Shown piece by piece: positions 1 to 6,542 of a DNA stretch of 8,161 bases. This stretch comes from Desulfohalobiaceae bacterium (GTDB lineage Bacteria > Desulfobacterota > Desulfovibrionia > Desulfovibrionales > Desulfothermaceae). The DNA lies in assembly GCA_021737525.1 (NCBI GenBank), contig JAIPDU010000067.1:1-8161 (forward strand), read 5' to 3'. The translations under genes were made by a program, and so were the position numbers. The notes below the pieces were generated by a model. It worked only from the letters and a program-made list of their open reading frames with translations. It made no database searches and was not told where the DNA came from. How positions within the stretch are numbered: the stretch's first letter is position 1; each line of letters begins with the position of its first letter.

Positions 1-1
1 G

Positions 2-79
2 GACATTCCCGGGCTGCCCCCGGATCTGGAGGAAACCATCAATCAGACCATACGGGAGTCCGGAGAATCCATGTTCTAG
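2..79 (+). CDS. 3' end of an unrecognised gene (partial, 25 codons)
   Basis: An open frame enters from the left edge and stops at TAG (77-79). The visible protein tail is 25 residues, polar and acidic, and ends in TIRESGESMF. I do not recognise the family from so short a tail. The main support for a real gene is the strong intrinsic terminator that begins about 30 bp after the stop, the usual layout for the last gene of a transcription unit. Codons in the tail favour G or C at the third position, as in the neighbouring genes. It converges on the YkgJ-family gene. Confidence 0.6.
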   Translation, partial: DIPGLPPDLEETINQTIRESGESMF

Positions 80-110
80 TTTGCTTGTGACGAACATGTT
101 TTTTTCCGCC

Positions 111-150
111 AAGGGCCCGGTCGAATCTTCGGCCGGGCCCTTTCTTGTTT
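111..150 (+). terminator. Strong intrinsic terminator after the left-edge gene
   Basis: AAGGGCCCGG (111-120) pairs perfectly with CCGGGCCCTT (133-142). The intervening bases extend the stem by about four more pairs, one of them a G-T wobble, leaving a tiny loop near 125-128. A T-rich tail (TTTCTTGTTT) follows on the plus strand. On the minus strand the bases after the stem are A-rich, so this acts as an intrinsic terminator mainly for the plus-strand gene. Confidence 0.88.
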
Positions 151-241
151 CGCGGCAGTGACGGAATTGCGGCTTGTGGAGCGCGGAAGAGGCTCTTTGT
201 CGGATGGCGTTCGGGGAGGGGGAAGGCCGTGCGAGTGGCGG

Positions 242-718
242 TTATGTACGGTCCCCGCCTTTCAAGCTGGCTGTCAGGTCCTCGATCTGCAGGGAACGGG
301 CCCCGTCCTGTCCGCAGTCGCGAATCAGGCCGCGGGCGCGAAGATACTCCATGCCCTGGTGCAGGAATTCCTCGTGGCTCAGGTTGGGGTTGATTCCGGG
401 GCAGTAGTCCATGGCCATTTTCCAGCTCAACTCGTCCCGCAGGTTGCCCAGGAAAAAGGGCCAGGCCCGGCAGATATCCGGTTTGACCGTGTGGACCTCG
501 CAACCGGAGCCGGGGGTGAAAAAGATGCAGCTGCCGTCTTCCTTCGTGGTGAGGTGGAAGGTGGACCCCGCGCCATGGGTATAGCGTTCCTCGAAGGCGC
601 TCAGGGAGAGGTCCAGCAGGGCGCAGAGGCGCACACGGTCGGAGCGGGAGAGGACGATTCCTCCCTCGCCGGTGCAGCAGTTGCCGCACATCTGGCAGGT
701 GAAGGCGTTTTCCGTCAT
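242..718 (-). CDS. YkgJ-family cysteine-cluster protein (putative metal-binding)
   Basis: This 158-residue protein carries the signature of the YkgJ / CxxCxxCC family (Pfam UPF0153 type). The N-terminal cluster CQMCGNCC spans residues 8-15. It is followed by C64, C73, the conserved stretch KPDICRAWPFF with C83, and C106 in DYCPG. The family is thought to bind zinc or iron-sulfur through these cysteines, but its biochemical role is not settled, so no reaction is assigned. There is no signal peptide or membrane segment, so it is probably cytoplasmic. The ATG at 718 is chosen because the cysteine cluster begins seven residues later; a weak AGG lies a few bases upstream. The gene stands alone, converging with the left-edge gene, and the fold-back element begins about 30 bp upstream of its start, where its promoter would be expected. 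Family assignment is strong; function is unknown. Confidence 0.9.
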   Translation of the reverse strand: MTENAFTCQMCGNCCTGEGGIVLSRSDRVRLCALLDLSLSAFEERYTHGAGSTFHLTTKEDGSCIFFTPGSGCEVHTVKPDICRAWPFFLGNLRDELSWKMAMDYCPGINPNLSHEEFLHQGMEYLRARGLIRDCGQDGARSLQIEDLTASLKGGDRT

Positions 719-746
719 AAATCTGCCTGATCCCCGCTGTGGGTAT

Positions 747-1080
747 CTAGTGTCGTGTCCGCCAAAAAAAGCATTAAAAATGATTGGATGAAAGCTCCTA
801 TGCAGGAATCCTACGCGGGGTATTTTTTAACTATTCAGTGGAGGTTCTGTCGATTTTCTTCGCTCGTCACGTGGGGGAAACCCGACCGCGATAATGCTCG
901 TATCTCGAAAAAATCGGTGTTTCAATAAGTTCGCAACGTGAAGGAAATTACCAACCATGTAGAGTCGGGTGGGGGCAGGGATGCCCCCACGTGACGAGCG
1001 TTAGAAAATCCAGAACCGGAGCTGCACAGTGAAAAAATACCCCGCGTAGGATTTTCTCATGCGTATTTCGCGGACACTAG
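747..1080. mobile_element. Fold-back, MITE-like element with long imperfect inverted arms
   Basis: The two halves of this 334-bp stretch are imperfect reverse complements. Outer edges are CTAGTGTC (747-754) and GACACTAG (1073-1080). Inner matched blocks are: 807-828 with 1032-1053 (22 bp, perfect); GGTTCT 843-848 with 1013-1018; GATTTTCT 852-859 with 1003-1010; 861-877 with 984-1000 (17 bp, perfect); CCCGAC 881-886 with 964-969. The left arm has about 30 extra bases before the first inner block. No open reading frame worth calling lies inside. CTAG at each end could be a 4-bp target duplication or simply part of the terminal repeat. Structure and lack of coding fit a non-autonomous transposable element; a structured RNA or a palindromic regulatory region is the alternative. 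It falls just upstream of the YkgJ-family gene and downstream of mutL. Confidence 0.6.
969..990. repeat. Compact hairpin inside the right arm of the fold-back element
   Basis: GTGGGGGCA (969-977) pairs perfectly with TGCCCCCAC (982-990) around the loop GGGA. The 3' half is also part of the 17-bp block that pairs with 861-877, so this local hairpin and the long-range stem cannot form at the same time. No T tract follows on either strand, so it is not an intrinsic terminator. Confidence 0.6.
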
Positions 1081-1239
1081 GTTTCCGTGCATGGAATGGA
1101 GCCCTTTGCGGCTCCCCGACGGCTTCACGAGGAGTCAACCTAGTTGAATCCGCGGCGTGGATCAAGCTCGGGACGGGTTCAGTAATGGATGCCAGCCTTC
1201 CAGCGCGGAGGATTCCCCGGTGCTTTACCCCATTTCCTC
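1081..1239. other. Non-coding spacer without recognised features
   Basis: This is the remainder of the gene-free region between the fold-back element and the repeats at the mutL end. It holds only short hairpins: GGAGCC/GGCTCC (1098-1115) and TCAAC/GTTGA around 1135-1146. Neither has a T tract, so no terminator for mutL is evident here. I see no convincing promoter or coding region. Confidence 0.5.
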
Positions 1240-1281
1240 GAACCCGGAACGGCGAACGGTGAACGGGTAACCCCGAACCCT
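1240..1281. repeat. Six degenerate 7-bp tandem repeats at the mutL 3' end
   Basis: The stretch divides exactly into six heptamers. The first is GAACCCG, the next three are GAACGGN (N = C, T, G), and the last two are TAACCCC and GAACCCT. The last unit overlaps the mutL stop codon (1280-1282 on the minus strand). Unit length is constant throughout, which supports tandem duplication rather than chance GC-rich sequence. Confidence 0.65.
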
Positions 1282-3073
1282 ATTTGCCCCGTTTGAACAT
1301 CCTTTCCAGGTCCTTGGGGCCGAGTTGGGCGCTCACCGGCCTTCCGTGGGGGCAGTGCTGCCTCTCGGGGCACTCCAGCCAGGACCGCAGCAGCTCCACC
1401 GCCTCGGACAGGGCCAGGGTTTCCCCGGCCTTGACCGAGTTCCGGCAGGCCATCAGGCACCACATGTCCTCCAGCCCCCCTCCCCCCTGCCGCAGGACGT
1501 CCCGCAGGAATTCCCCTGCCGCGGAGCGGTCCAGATACTGAGGAATGCCCTGAACCGAGATATTCTCCTCGTCCTCGCGGTGGATAGCGAAGCCGATTTC
1601 CCGCAGGTTCCGGACCGCGCCGTCCAGAACGGTCCTTTCGCTGGGGTGCAGGCGGAGCCTGAGGGGCAGGGCAAGCCTCTGGGTCTGCTGCGCCTCCGCG
1701 CCCTTGAGGTATCTGGTGTAGAGCACCCGTTCGTGGGCTGCGTGCTGGTCCACGAACAGGAGTTTGTCCCCGGAGCGCAGGATCAAGTACGTGGCCCGGA
1801 ACTGGCCCAGATAGGCCAGATCCGGGCCCAGGGAGGCCCCGGAATCGCTGTCCGGAATACGGGGGGAGATCGCTGTATCCGGGGGGCCTTGGCTCGTATC
1901 CGGCTGCCGATACATCTCCCCGGATTCCCGAAACACAGTATCCGGCTCCTTGTTTTCCTCGTTCAGCTTCAGGCGGCCGGGGCCGGCTTTCCGCCGCTCG
2001 GCATCCCCATTCCCATCCCCATGCCGGGTCCCCGGAATCCGGTCCTTCAGCTCCGCTCCCTGGGCGTCGCCCTGGGCAAGGGTGTTTTGGACCGCGTTGA
2101 CCAGCAGGGAATAGACAGCTTTCTCCTCGCGGAACCTGACTTCGGATTTGGCGGGGTGGACGTTGACGTCCACCTCGGAGGGGGGCAGCTCCAGGAAAAG
2201 CACTGCCTGGGGATACTCCCGGGAGAGGAGTCTTCCGGAGTAGGCCTGCTTGAGCGCGCTCAAAAGGAGCTTGTCCTGTACCGGGCGCTTGTTGACGAAG
2301 AAGAGGATCCTGTCCGCTCTGCCCTGGCCGGTGTCCGGATGGCCCACGTAGCCGTGGATCGAGGCGCTTTTCTCCTCCCTGTGGACCGACAGGAGGGAGG
2401 CGGTGATCTGCTTGGGCCACAGGGTCTCCAGGCGCTGCAGAAGGGTCTGATTGCGCTCGAAGTCCAGGACCTCGCGCCGGTTGGATCTCAGGCGGAAGGA
2501 GCAATGGCGATTGACCAGGGCCAGACGCTGCAACACGTCCTGACACTTCTTGGCCTCGGTGCTCTGCTTTTTCAGGAACTTGAGGCGGGCCGGGGTATTG
2601 AGGAAGAGATCCCGCACCTCCACCAGGGTTCCCTCCCGCACCGCGGCGGGGCGCGGTTCGGAAACCGCGCCGAACTCAACCTCCAGGCTGCTTCCTTCGC
2701 CTCCCCTGGCCGGAGTGGAGGTGATCCGGAGCCTGGAAACCGAGGCGATGCTGGGAAGGGCCTCGCCGCGGAAGCCGAAGCTGTTCAGGCCCATAAGGTC
2801 CTGAACCGAGCGTATCTTGCTCGTGGCGTGGCGGGTCAGGGCCTGGGGCAGCTCCTCCGGGGAGAGGCCCATGCCGTTGTCCTGCACCGAGATCAGGCCC
2901 TGCCCTCCGGATTCTATCGCCGCGTCCACGCGGTCCGCGCCCGCGTCCAGGCTGTTCTCCGCGAGCTCCTTGAGCACGCTGGCGGGGCGTTCCACCACTT
3001 CCCCTGCGGCGATCTGATTCTGCAGCTCGCTGGGCAGGACCATGATTCCGGCGCGTTTTTCCGCTTGACTCAT
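1280..3073 (-). CDS. mutL: DNA mismatch repair protein MutL
   Basis: This 597-residue MutL couples mismatch recognition by MutS to strand removal. The N-terminal GHKL ATPase domain is complete: NQIAAGEVVERPAS (19-32), KELAENSLDAGA (35-46) with catalytic E36 and Mg-binding N40, DNGMG (65-69), RHATSK (81-86) and GFRGEAL (100-106). NVHPAKSEVRF closes the domain. A charged, low-complexity linker (about 335-420) leads to the C-terminal dimerisation and endonuclease domain with DQHAAHER (442-449), ACR (542-544), CPHGRP (574-579) and FKR (593-595). The endonuclease motif DQHA(X)2E(X)4E is imperfect, because its last Glu is T453. The ATG at 3073 is chosen for an AGGAG ten bases upstream; M11 lies closer to the usual MutL start but has a poorer site. 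It lies 13 bp after lptD, probably in one operon and translationally coupled to it. Confidence 0.96.
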   Translation of the reverse strand: MSQAEKRAGIMVLPSELQNQIAAGEVVERPASVLKELAENSLDAGADRVDAAIESGGQGLISVQDNGMGLSPEELPQALTRHATSKIRSVQDLMGLNSFGFRGEALPSIASVSRLRITSTPARGGEGSSLEVEFGAVSEPRPAAVREGTLVEVRDLFLNTPARLKFLKKQSTEAKKCQDVLQRLALVNRHCSFRLRSNRREVLDFERNQTLLQRLETLWPKQITASLLSVHREEKSASIHGYVGHPDTGQGRADRILFFVNKRPVQDKLLLSALKQAYSGRLLSREYPQAVLFLELPPSEVDVNVHPAKSEVRFREEKAVYSLLVNAVQNTLAQGDAQGAELKDRIPGTRHGDGNGDAERRKAGPGRLKLNEENKEPDTVFRESGEMYRQPDTSQGPPDTAISPRIPDSDSGASLGPDLAYLGQFRATYLILRSGDKLLFVDQHAAHERVLYTRYLKGAEAQQTQRLALPLRLRLHPSERTVLDGAVRNLREIGFAIHREDEENISVQGIPQYLDRSAAGEFLRDVLRQGGGGLEDMWCLMACRNSVKAGETLALSEAVELLRSWLECPERQHCPHGRPVSAQLGPKDLERMFKRGK

Positions 3074-3083
3074 GACTGGGCTG

Positions 3084-3088
3084 CTCCT
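3084..3088 (-). promoter_or_regulatory. mutL ribosome-binding site overlapping the lptD stop codon
   Basis: On the minus strand AGGAG (3088-3084) overlaps the lptD TAG (3089-3087) and lies ten bases before the mutL ATG. Ribosomes finishing lptD would release on top of the mutL initiation region, which suggests translational coupling. This site also decides the mutL start in favour of 3073. Confidence 0.7.
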
Positions 3089-5423
3089 ATGGGCCGGAGA
3101 CTACTCCCTGCTGCAATTCCCCGAAGGGCCGCAGGCCGATGGTGAGGCTAATCCTGGTCTCATCCGGCTCCTGGGTGTAGGTGAGCCCCAGATTCCAGCA
3201 CTGGTGGCGGTATCCGAGCCTGGCCTCCCGCTGGATGAGCTCCGAGCTCTTCAGGTCCCGCTCCATGGTGAAGCTCAGTTGCCATCCGGTATCCGGTTGC
3301 AGGCTGGCCCCGGCCCTGGCGATGGAGAGCTCCTCCTGTCCCTTGCGGTGGATGTCCTCTTCCATCTCCCGCAGATGGTCGTACCCGAAAAAAGCGGACA
3401 GCGGACCGTGCGACAGATTGAGCATGTTTTGATGCTCGGTTACGTCCTCCTCGTAGATGGAATACCAGGTGGTGTCCGTGAGCGAAATCCAGGAAACGGG
3501 GGATATTTCCGCTTCCATCCTGATGTCCGAGAAGGGGCGCCTGGGATAGGTGTCCAGATTGTCCGAGCGCTTGGCTTCCCTGATCTGGTAGCTCTGCTCC
3601 AGCTTGAGGTCGACCAGCTCCTGATACTCCTTGGCCCGCTCGTAGCGGGTTCCGGTTTGGGCCGCTGCGGCGACGATCTCGTCCCTGCGCAGGGTGAAAA
3701 GGTTGGTCAGGGAGTAGGTGATTTCGTTCCGGGCCGCGATCCGGTCCTCGGAGTCGTAGTGCGGCAGTCTGGATTGATCCTCCTCGGGAATGTAGTCGTA
3801 ACGGACCTCGGGGGTCAGGGTGTGCTTGATCTTGCTCCACTGGGAGACCCCCCGGTTGGTCGGGGTGGCTTCGAGCTCGCGCACCGGATTGAGCTGAAAG
3901 ATCCGGAAGAACTTGGTCGTGGCTGTGCTGGAGAAGTCCCAGATACCACGGTGCTCTAGAGGTTCGGGTTCCGTGTCACCTTCCGCGGTTTCCGATGTGT
4001 AATACAGTGTCTCCCTCCAGCCCAGACTGGGGGTCAGCGTGCCGTACGCGGATTGAAGGGGTAAGCTGAGTCGGGGATGCAGGTCCAGTCTGCCCCCTTT
4101 GGTCGCATTGTCCTTGCGGCGCCAGAAGTGAACCGCCTGGGACTCGGCCTCCCACTCCAGAGGTGTGTCCAGGAGGTCGCTGCGGTGGAAGTTCAGGTCG
4201 ATTTGCGGCAGGCGCTGCAATGTGGGATTTTCATCCGGATTGTCCCTGTAGTAGTCCAGATTCTGATTGTATTCCACTCTGGTCCTCAGTCCGGCGCTGG
4301 CCCAATTCCGGCTCAGGGTGAAGACGTTTTCCCGGATGGGGTCGTCCCTGTCGTTGATGTCCCGGCCGAATTGTTCCATAAAGGTCTTTCTGCTGTCCTC
4401 AAATCCCTGCATGCCGTAGTCGAATTCGCGAAGGTAGTATTCGTCCGAGGCGAAATCCAGATCCAGCTTGCTGCGCCAGGCGGGCGTTAGCAGGAATCCG
4501 TCGTATTTTCCCCGCAGCCAGTAGCGGTGGTCGCTGGGCCGCTCGTAGTCCTCGAACTCCTCGATGTCCTCTTCGTCCTTCTCGTCCTTGAGCCAGTCCG
4601 CGCGGAACAGCCCTTTGGTCCGCAGATTGGGAGTGAGCCTGTACTCCAGCCCAAGTTTGGCTCCGCGTTTGCTCATGCCCTGTACGGAGAAGGTCATGTC
4701 CTGTTCCTGGTCCAGGACCTGGAAATAGGAGACGGTCACGGTCTCGCCGTCCTGGGTGCTGCTGCTGATCTCCGGAAAGAGGAACCCGGATTGGCGCGTC
4801 CGTTTCGCCGGCAGGACCATGAAGGGGGAATAGAGCACTGGAACATCCCTGACCCGGAATCTGGGATGCCACATCCTGGCGTATCCTTCCATGGTGACCT
4901 TGCCCTGCGCGCTCCTGATGGACCAGTCAGGCTTCTCCCCGTCGCAGGAGGTGAAGGTGGCGGTTTCGAAGCTGAAGGTGCGCGGTCCCGTCTTGCGCAG
5001 CTCGTTGCCGCTGACGTAGATATGGGGGTCGTGAAGGAATATTTGGCCCTTCCGGAGCCAGCCGGTCCGGTTGGCGTAGTCGAAATAGGCCTCCTCCGCA
5101 GTGGCGGAATTCTTCCCCATATTGAGCCGGACATTGCCCAAAAGCAGGATGCGCTCCTTGGCCCACTCGTAGCGCGCGTAGTCCGCCTGGAATCGCTTGT
5201 CCCGCTGTTTGAGGACCATGTTGTCAAAGGCCTGAATCGTATTTTCATCTTCTTGGATGACGAGGCGATCCGCAGTGAGATGCCAGGGTTCTTCCGATGT
5301 GGGGGATAGGGAGAAGAAGGAATCCTCCTCCGCTTGGAGCGGGGAAGTGGATCCCAGGAGCAATAGGGCTGCTGTCGCGACGAGCAGAAGCAGGGCAGCA
5401 GGAGAGAAGTGGTGCTGTTCCAC
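3087..5423 (-). CDS. lptD: LPS-assembly outer-membrane protein LptD
   Basis: The 778-residue product is the outer-membrane beta-barrel that inserts lipopolysaccharide into the outer leaflet, normally with the lipoprotein LptE. The open frame continues upstream to an ATG at 5636, but GTG at 5423 is chosen: GAGGAG lies six bases before it, and a signal peptide follows directly, with a long Leu/Ala core (about 9-24) and likely cleavage after LQA (29-31). An LptA-like (OstA) domain begins near WHLTADR (47-53). The LptD family signature follows, with FRVRDVPVLYSPF (189-201) and RQSGFLFP (210-217), then barrel strands to the C-terminus. Only two cysteines are present in the mature protein, C160 (TFTSC) and C742 (HQCW), matching the N-domain-to-barrel disulfide positions. 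An acidic segment lies near residues 275-294. mutL follows directly. No confident promoter was found. Confidence 0.93.
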   Translation of the reverse strand: MEQHHFSPAALLLLVATAALLLLGSTSPLQAEEDSFFSLSPTSEEPWHLTADRLVIQEDENTIQAFDNMVLKQRDKRFQADYARYEWAKERILLLGNVRLNMGKNSATAEEAYFDYANRTGWLRKGQIFLHDPHIYVSGNELRKTGPRTFSFETATFTSCDGEKPDWSIRSAQGKVTMEGYARMWHPRFRVRDVPVLYSPFMVLPAKRTRQSGFLFPEISSSTQDGETVTVSYFQVLDQEQDMTFSVQGMSKRGAKLGLEYRLTPNLRTKGLFRADWLKDEKDEEDIEEFEDYERPSDHRYWLRGKYDGFLLTPAWRSKLDLDFASDEYYLREFDYGMQGFEDSRKTFMEQFGRDINDRDDPIRENVFTLSRNWASAGLRTRVEYNQNLDYYRDNPDENPTLQRLPQIDLNFHRSDLLDTPLEWEAESQAVHFWRRKDNATKGGRLDLHPRLSLPLQSAYGTLTPSLGWRETLYYTSETAEGDTEPEPLEHRGIWDFSSTATTKFFRIFQLNPVRELEATPTNRGVSQWSKIKHTLTPEVRYDYIPEEDQSRLPHYDSEDRIAARNEITYSLTNLFTLRRDEIVAAAAQTGTRYERAKEYQELVDLKLEQSYQIREAKRSDNLDTYPRRPFSDIRMEAEISPVSWISLTDTTWYSIYEEDVTEHQNMLNLSHGPLSAFFGYDHLREMEEDIHRKGQEELSIARAGASLQPDTGWQLSFTMERDLKSSELIQREARLGYRHQCWNLGLTYTQEPDETRISLTIGLRPFGELQQGVVSGP

Positions 5424-5429
5424 GGAGTA

Positions 5430-5435
5430 CTCCTC
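5430..5435 (-). promoter_or_regulatory. lptD ribosome-binding site that fixes a GTG start
   Basis: GAGGAG on the minus strand lies six bases upstream of GTG (5423-5421). None of the upstream in-frame sequence back to 5636 encodes a plausible secretion signal, whereas the segment after this GTG does, so this site decides the start. Confidence 0.8.
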
Positions 5436-5530
5436 AGGAAAGGTCGATAGCCGTGTTTCGTCGCCGGGCCGGTCCTTCGCCGGAAAGTGATCAATGGGAT
5501 TGTCGCATTGTTCAATCTGTCCGCCAAGGC

Positions 5531-5555
5531 ACAAGGGTTGTATCAGATCCCTTGT
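5531..5555. repeat. Short inverted repeat in the lptD upstream region
   Basis: ACAAGGG (5531-5537) and CCCTTGT (5549-5555) form a 7-bp perfect inverted repeat around 11 bases. It lies about 110 bp upstream of the lptD start, in the divergent region shared with tRNA-Ser(GCT). It could be an operator or a leader hairpin; no regulator is identifiable. Confidence 0.35.
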
Positions 5556-5629
5556 CCCGAGGCAAAGGGCGCCCCGGACCACAAGAGGTGCCGCTAGACT
5601 GGTTTCGCAGGACGAGCCGGGACGGCTTC

Positions 5630-5658
5630 TTGACAAGCCGGGAGCATGCGTTTATTTT
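5630..5658 (+). promoter_or_regulatory. Sigma70-type promoter for tRNA-Ser(GCT)
   Basis: A perfect TTGACA (5630-5635) is followed by a 17-base spacer and TATTTT (5653-5658). Transcription would start near 5665, a few bases before the mature tRNA, a normal arrangement for a tRNA gene. Confidence 0.75.
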
Positions 5659-5669
5659 TCGCATTGAAC

Positions 5670-5764
<95 letters not shown>

Positions 5765-5776
5765 ATTGCAGTAGAG

Positions 5777-5804
5777 CGGCTTCTACGCGGAGCCGTTTTT
5801 TTTT
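5777..5804 (+). terminator. Intrinsic terminator of tRNA-Ser(GCT)
   Basis: CGGCTTC (5777-5783) pairs with GGAGCCG (5789-5795), with one G-T wobble, around the loop TACGC. Nine consecutive T follow (5796-5804). It closes a single-gene tRNA unit. Confidence 0.88.
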
Positions 5805-5977
5805 GCCGGAGAAGGAACGGCTATCAGCGGACCGTGTGTCCCTAGCTCCGTCTGCCCAGAGTTATCGCATTTGGATATCCCCTCATAGTGTCGGGATTTT
5901 TCCAGGTAGTTAATGCCCCAGCCTGCTCTTCGTGACAAGTCTCAGACAGGCATTCAAGAGATTGGATCCCTGATCTT
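5805..5977. other. Spacer without recognised features
   Basis: No gene, promoter or RNA is supported between the tRNA-Ser(GCT) terminator and the CTCTGTG inverted repeat. Small open frames here translate the repeat sequence and lack ribosome-binding sites. Confidence 0.5.
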
Positions 5978-6049
5978 TTCTCTGTGTGTCTCTGTGCTCT
6001 CTGTGGTAACAAATACTTCACCACAGAGGACACAGAGGTGCACAGAGAA
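5978..6049. repeat. CTCTGTG-type 30-bp inverted repeat
   Basis: The arms 5978-6007 and 6020-6049 flank a 12-base loop. Each arm is built of CTCTGTG-like units. As DNA, 25 of 30 positions pair. In a plus-strand RNA four of the five mismatches become G-U wobbles, leaving a single C-A mismatch. On the minus strand those four are A-C mismatches. From memory, CTCTGTG/CACAGAG repeats recur in intergenic spacers of diverse bacteria; copy number in this genome cannot be seen from the window. Confidence 0.75.
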
Positions 6050-6145
6050 CGGAGAAAGCGGGGACGGTTGCATCATTACATTTTTGTCCATTAGTTCAGT
6101 ATGTTAATTCAAATGCGATGACTCTGACCGTCTGCCAACAGGCTC

Positions 6146-6174
6146 TTGACAAACAGGCTCCGTGCGATTACAAA
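6146..6174 (+). promoter_or_regulatory. Likely promoter for tRNA-Ser(GGA), ffs and perhaps serS
   Basis: TTGACA (6146-6151), a 17-base spacer and TACAAA (6169-6174) form a good sigma70-type promoter. It implies a leader of about 105-110 nt before tRNA-Ser(GGA). No better promoter is visible closer to the tRNA or ahead of ffs. Confidence 0.55.
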
Positions 6175-6289
6175 ATGATGTTCCACGGCGCGCGAAATGC
6201 TCTGCTGCTCGCTGTCGGCGCGGAGATGGCGGCAGCCGGATAGCCCGGTAGTGAGTCGGGAGTAACGCGCAGCTTGCAGCGAATGATCC

Positions 6290-6385
<96 letters not shown>

Positions 6386-6453
6386 TTGCCCTTTCCCCTG
6401 AAGAGGCGCAGGCAACAGACGCAATCCAGACATAGGCCGTGTGTTCCGGGACA

Positions 6454-6540
6454 GGGGAGCCGGACGGCAAAGGACCTGGTAACCCCGTCAGGCCCGAAAG
6501 GGAGCAGCGGTAACAGGCGCCTTTGGGTGTCCGGCTTCCC
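6454..6540 (+). ncRNA. ffs: Small bacterial signal recognition particle RNA (4.5S type)
   Basis: The RNA scaffolds Ffh in the signal recognition particle, which delivers nascent membrane proteins to FtsY and the translocon. The conserved apical domain is at 6487-6508: GUCAGG, then CCC, the tetraloop GAAA (6496-6499), GGG, then AGCAGC, the symmetric and asymmetric internal loops that bind the Ffh M domain. The terminal stem pairs GGGGAGCCGGA (6454-6464) with TCCGGCTTCCC (6530-6540), with one G-T wobble. At about 87 nt, with no Alu domain, it is the short form of Gram-negative bacteria. Exact mature ends are estimated from the stem. It sits between tRNA-Ser(GGA) and serS and has its own strong terminator three bases downstream. 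Confidence 0.95.
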
Positions 6541-6542
6541 TG

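Noticed and set aside
1059..1262. Plus-strand 67-residue open frame after the fold-back element
   Set aside because: It begins inside the element's right arm, runs into the heptamer repeats, and has no ribosome-binding site or recognisable motif.
1179..2546. Minus-strand 455-residue frame overlapping mutL
   Set aside because: Pro/Gly/Arg-rich out-of-frame shadow of mutL with no family resemblance.
1325..3145. Plus-strand open frame of 606 residues opposite mutL
   Set aside because: It mirrors the mutL codons with GC-rich third positions. It shows no recognisable domain, while the opposite strand encodes a complete MutL with all motifs.
5424..5636. Upstream extension of lptD to an ATG at 5636
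   Set aside because: It would put about 70 non-secretory residues before the signal peptide and overlap the tRNA-Ser promoter. GTG 5423 has a much better ribosome-binding site.
5842..6107. Small open frames over the CTCTGTG repeat (63-64 residues on each strand)
   Set aside because: They translate the repeat itself (PQRAQRHTEK and similar) and have no ribosome-binding site.
6175..6243. Possible 22-residue leader peptide ahead of tRNA-Ser(GGA)
   Set aside because: Its ATG lies at or before the predicted transcription start and has no ribosome-binding site. The peptide has no run of serine codons that would suggest attenuation.
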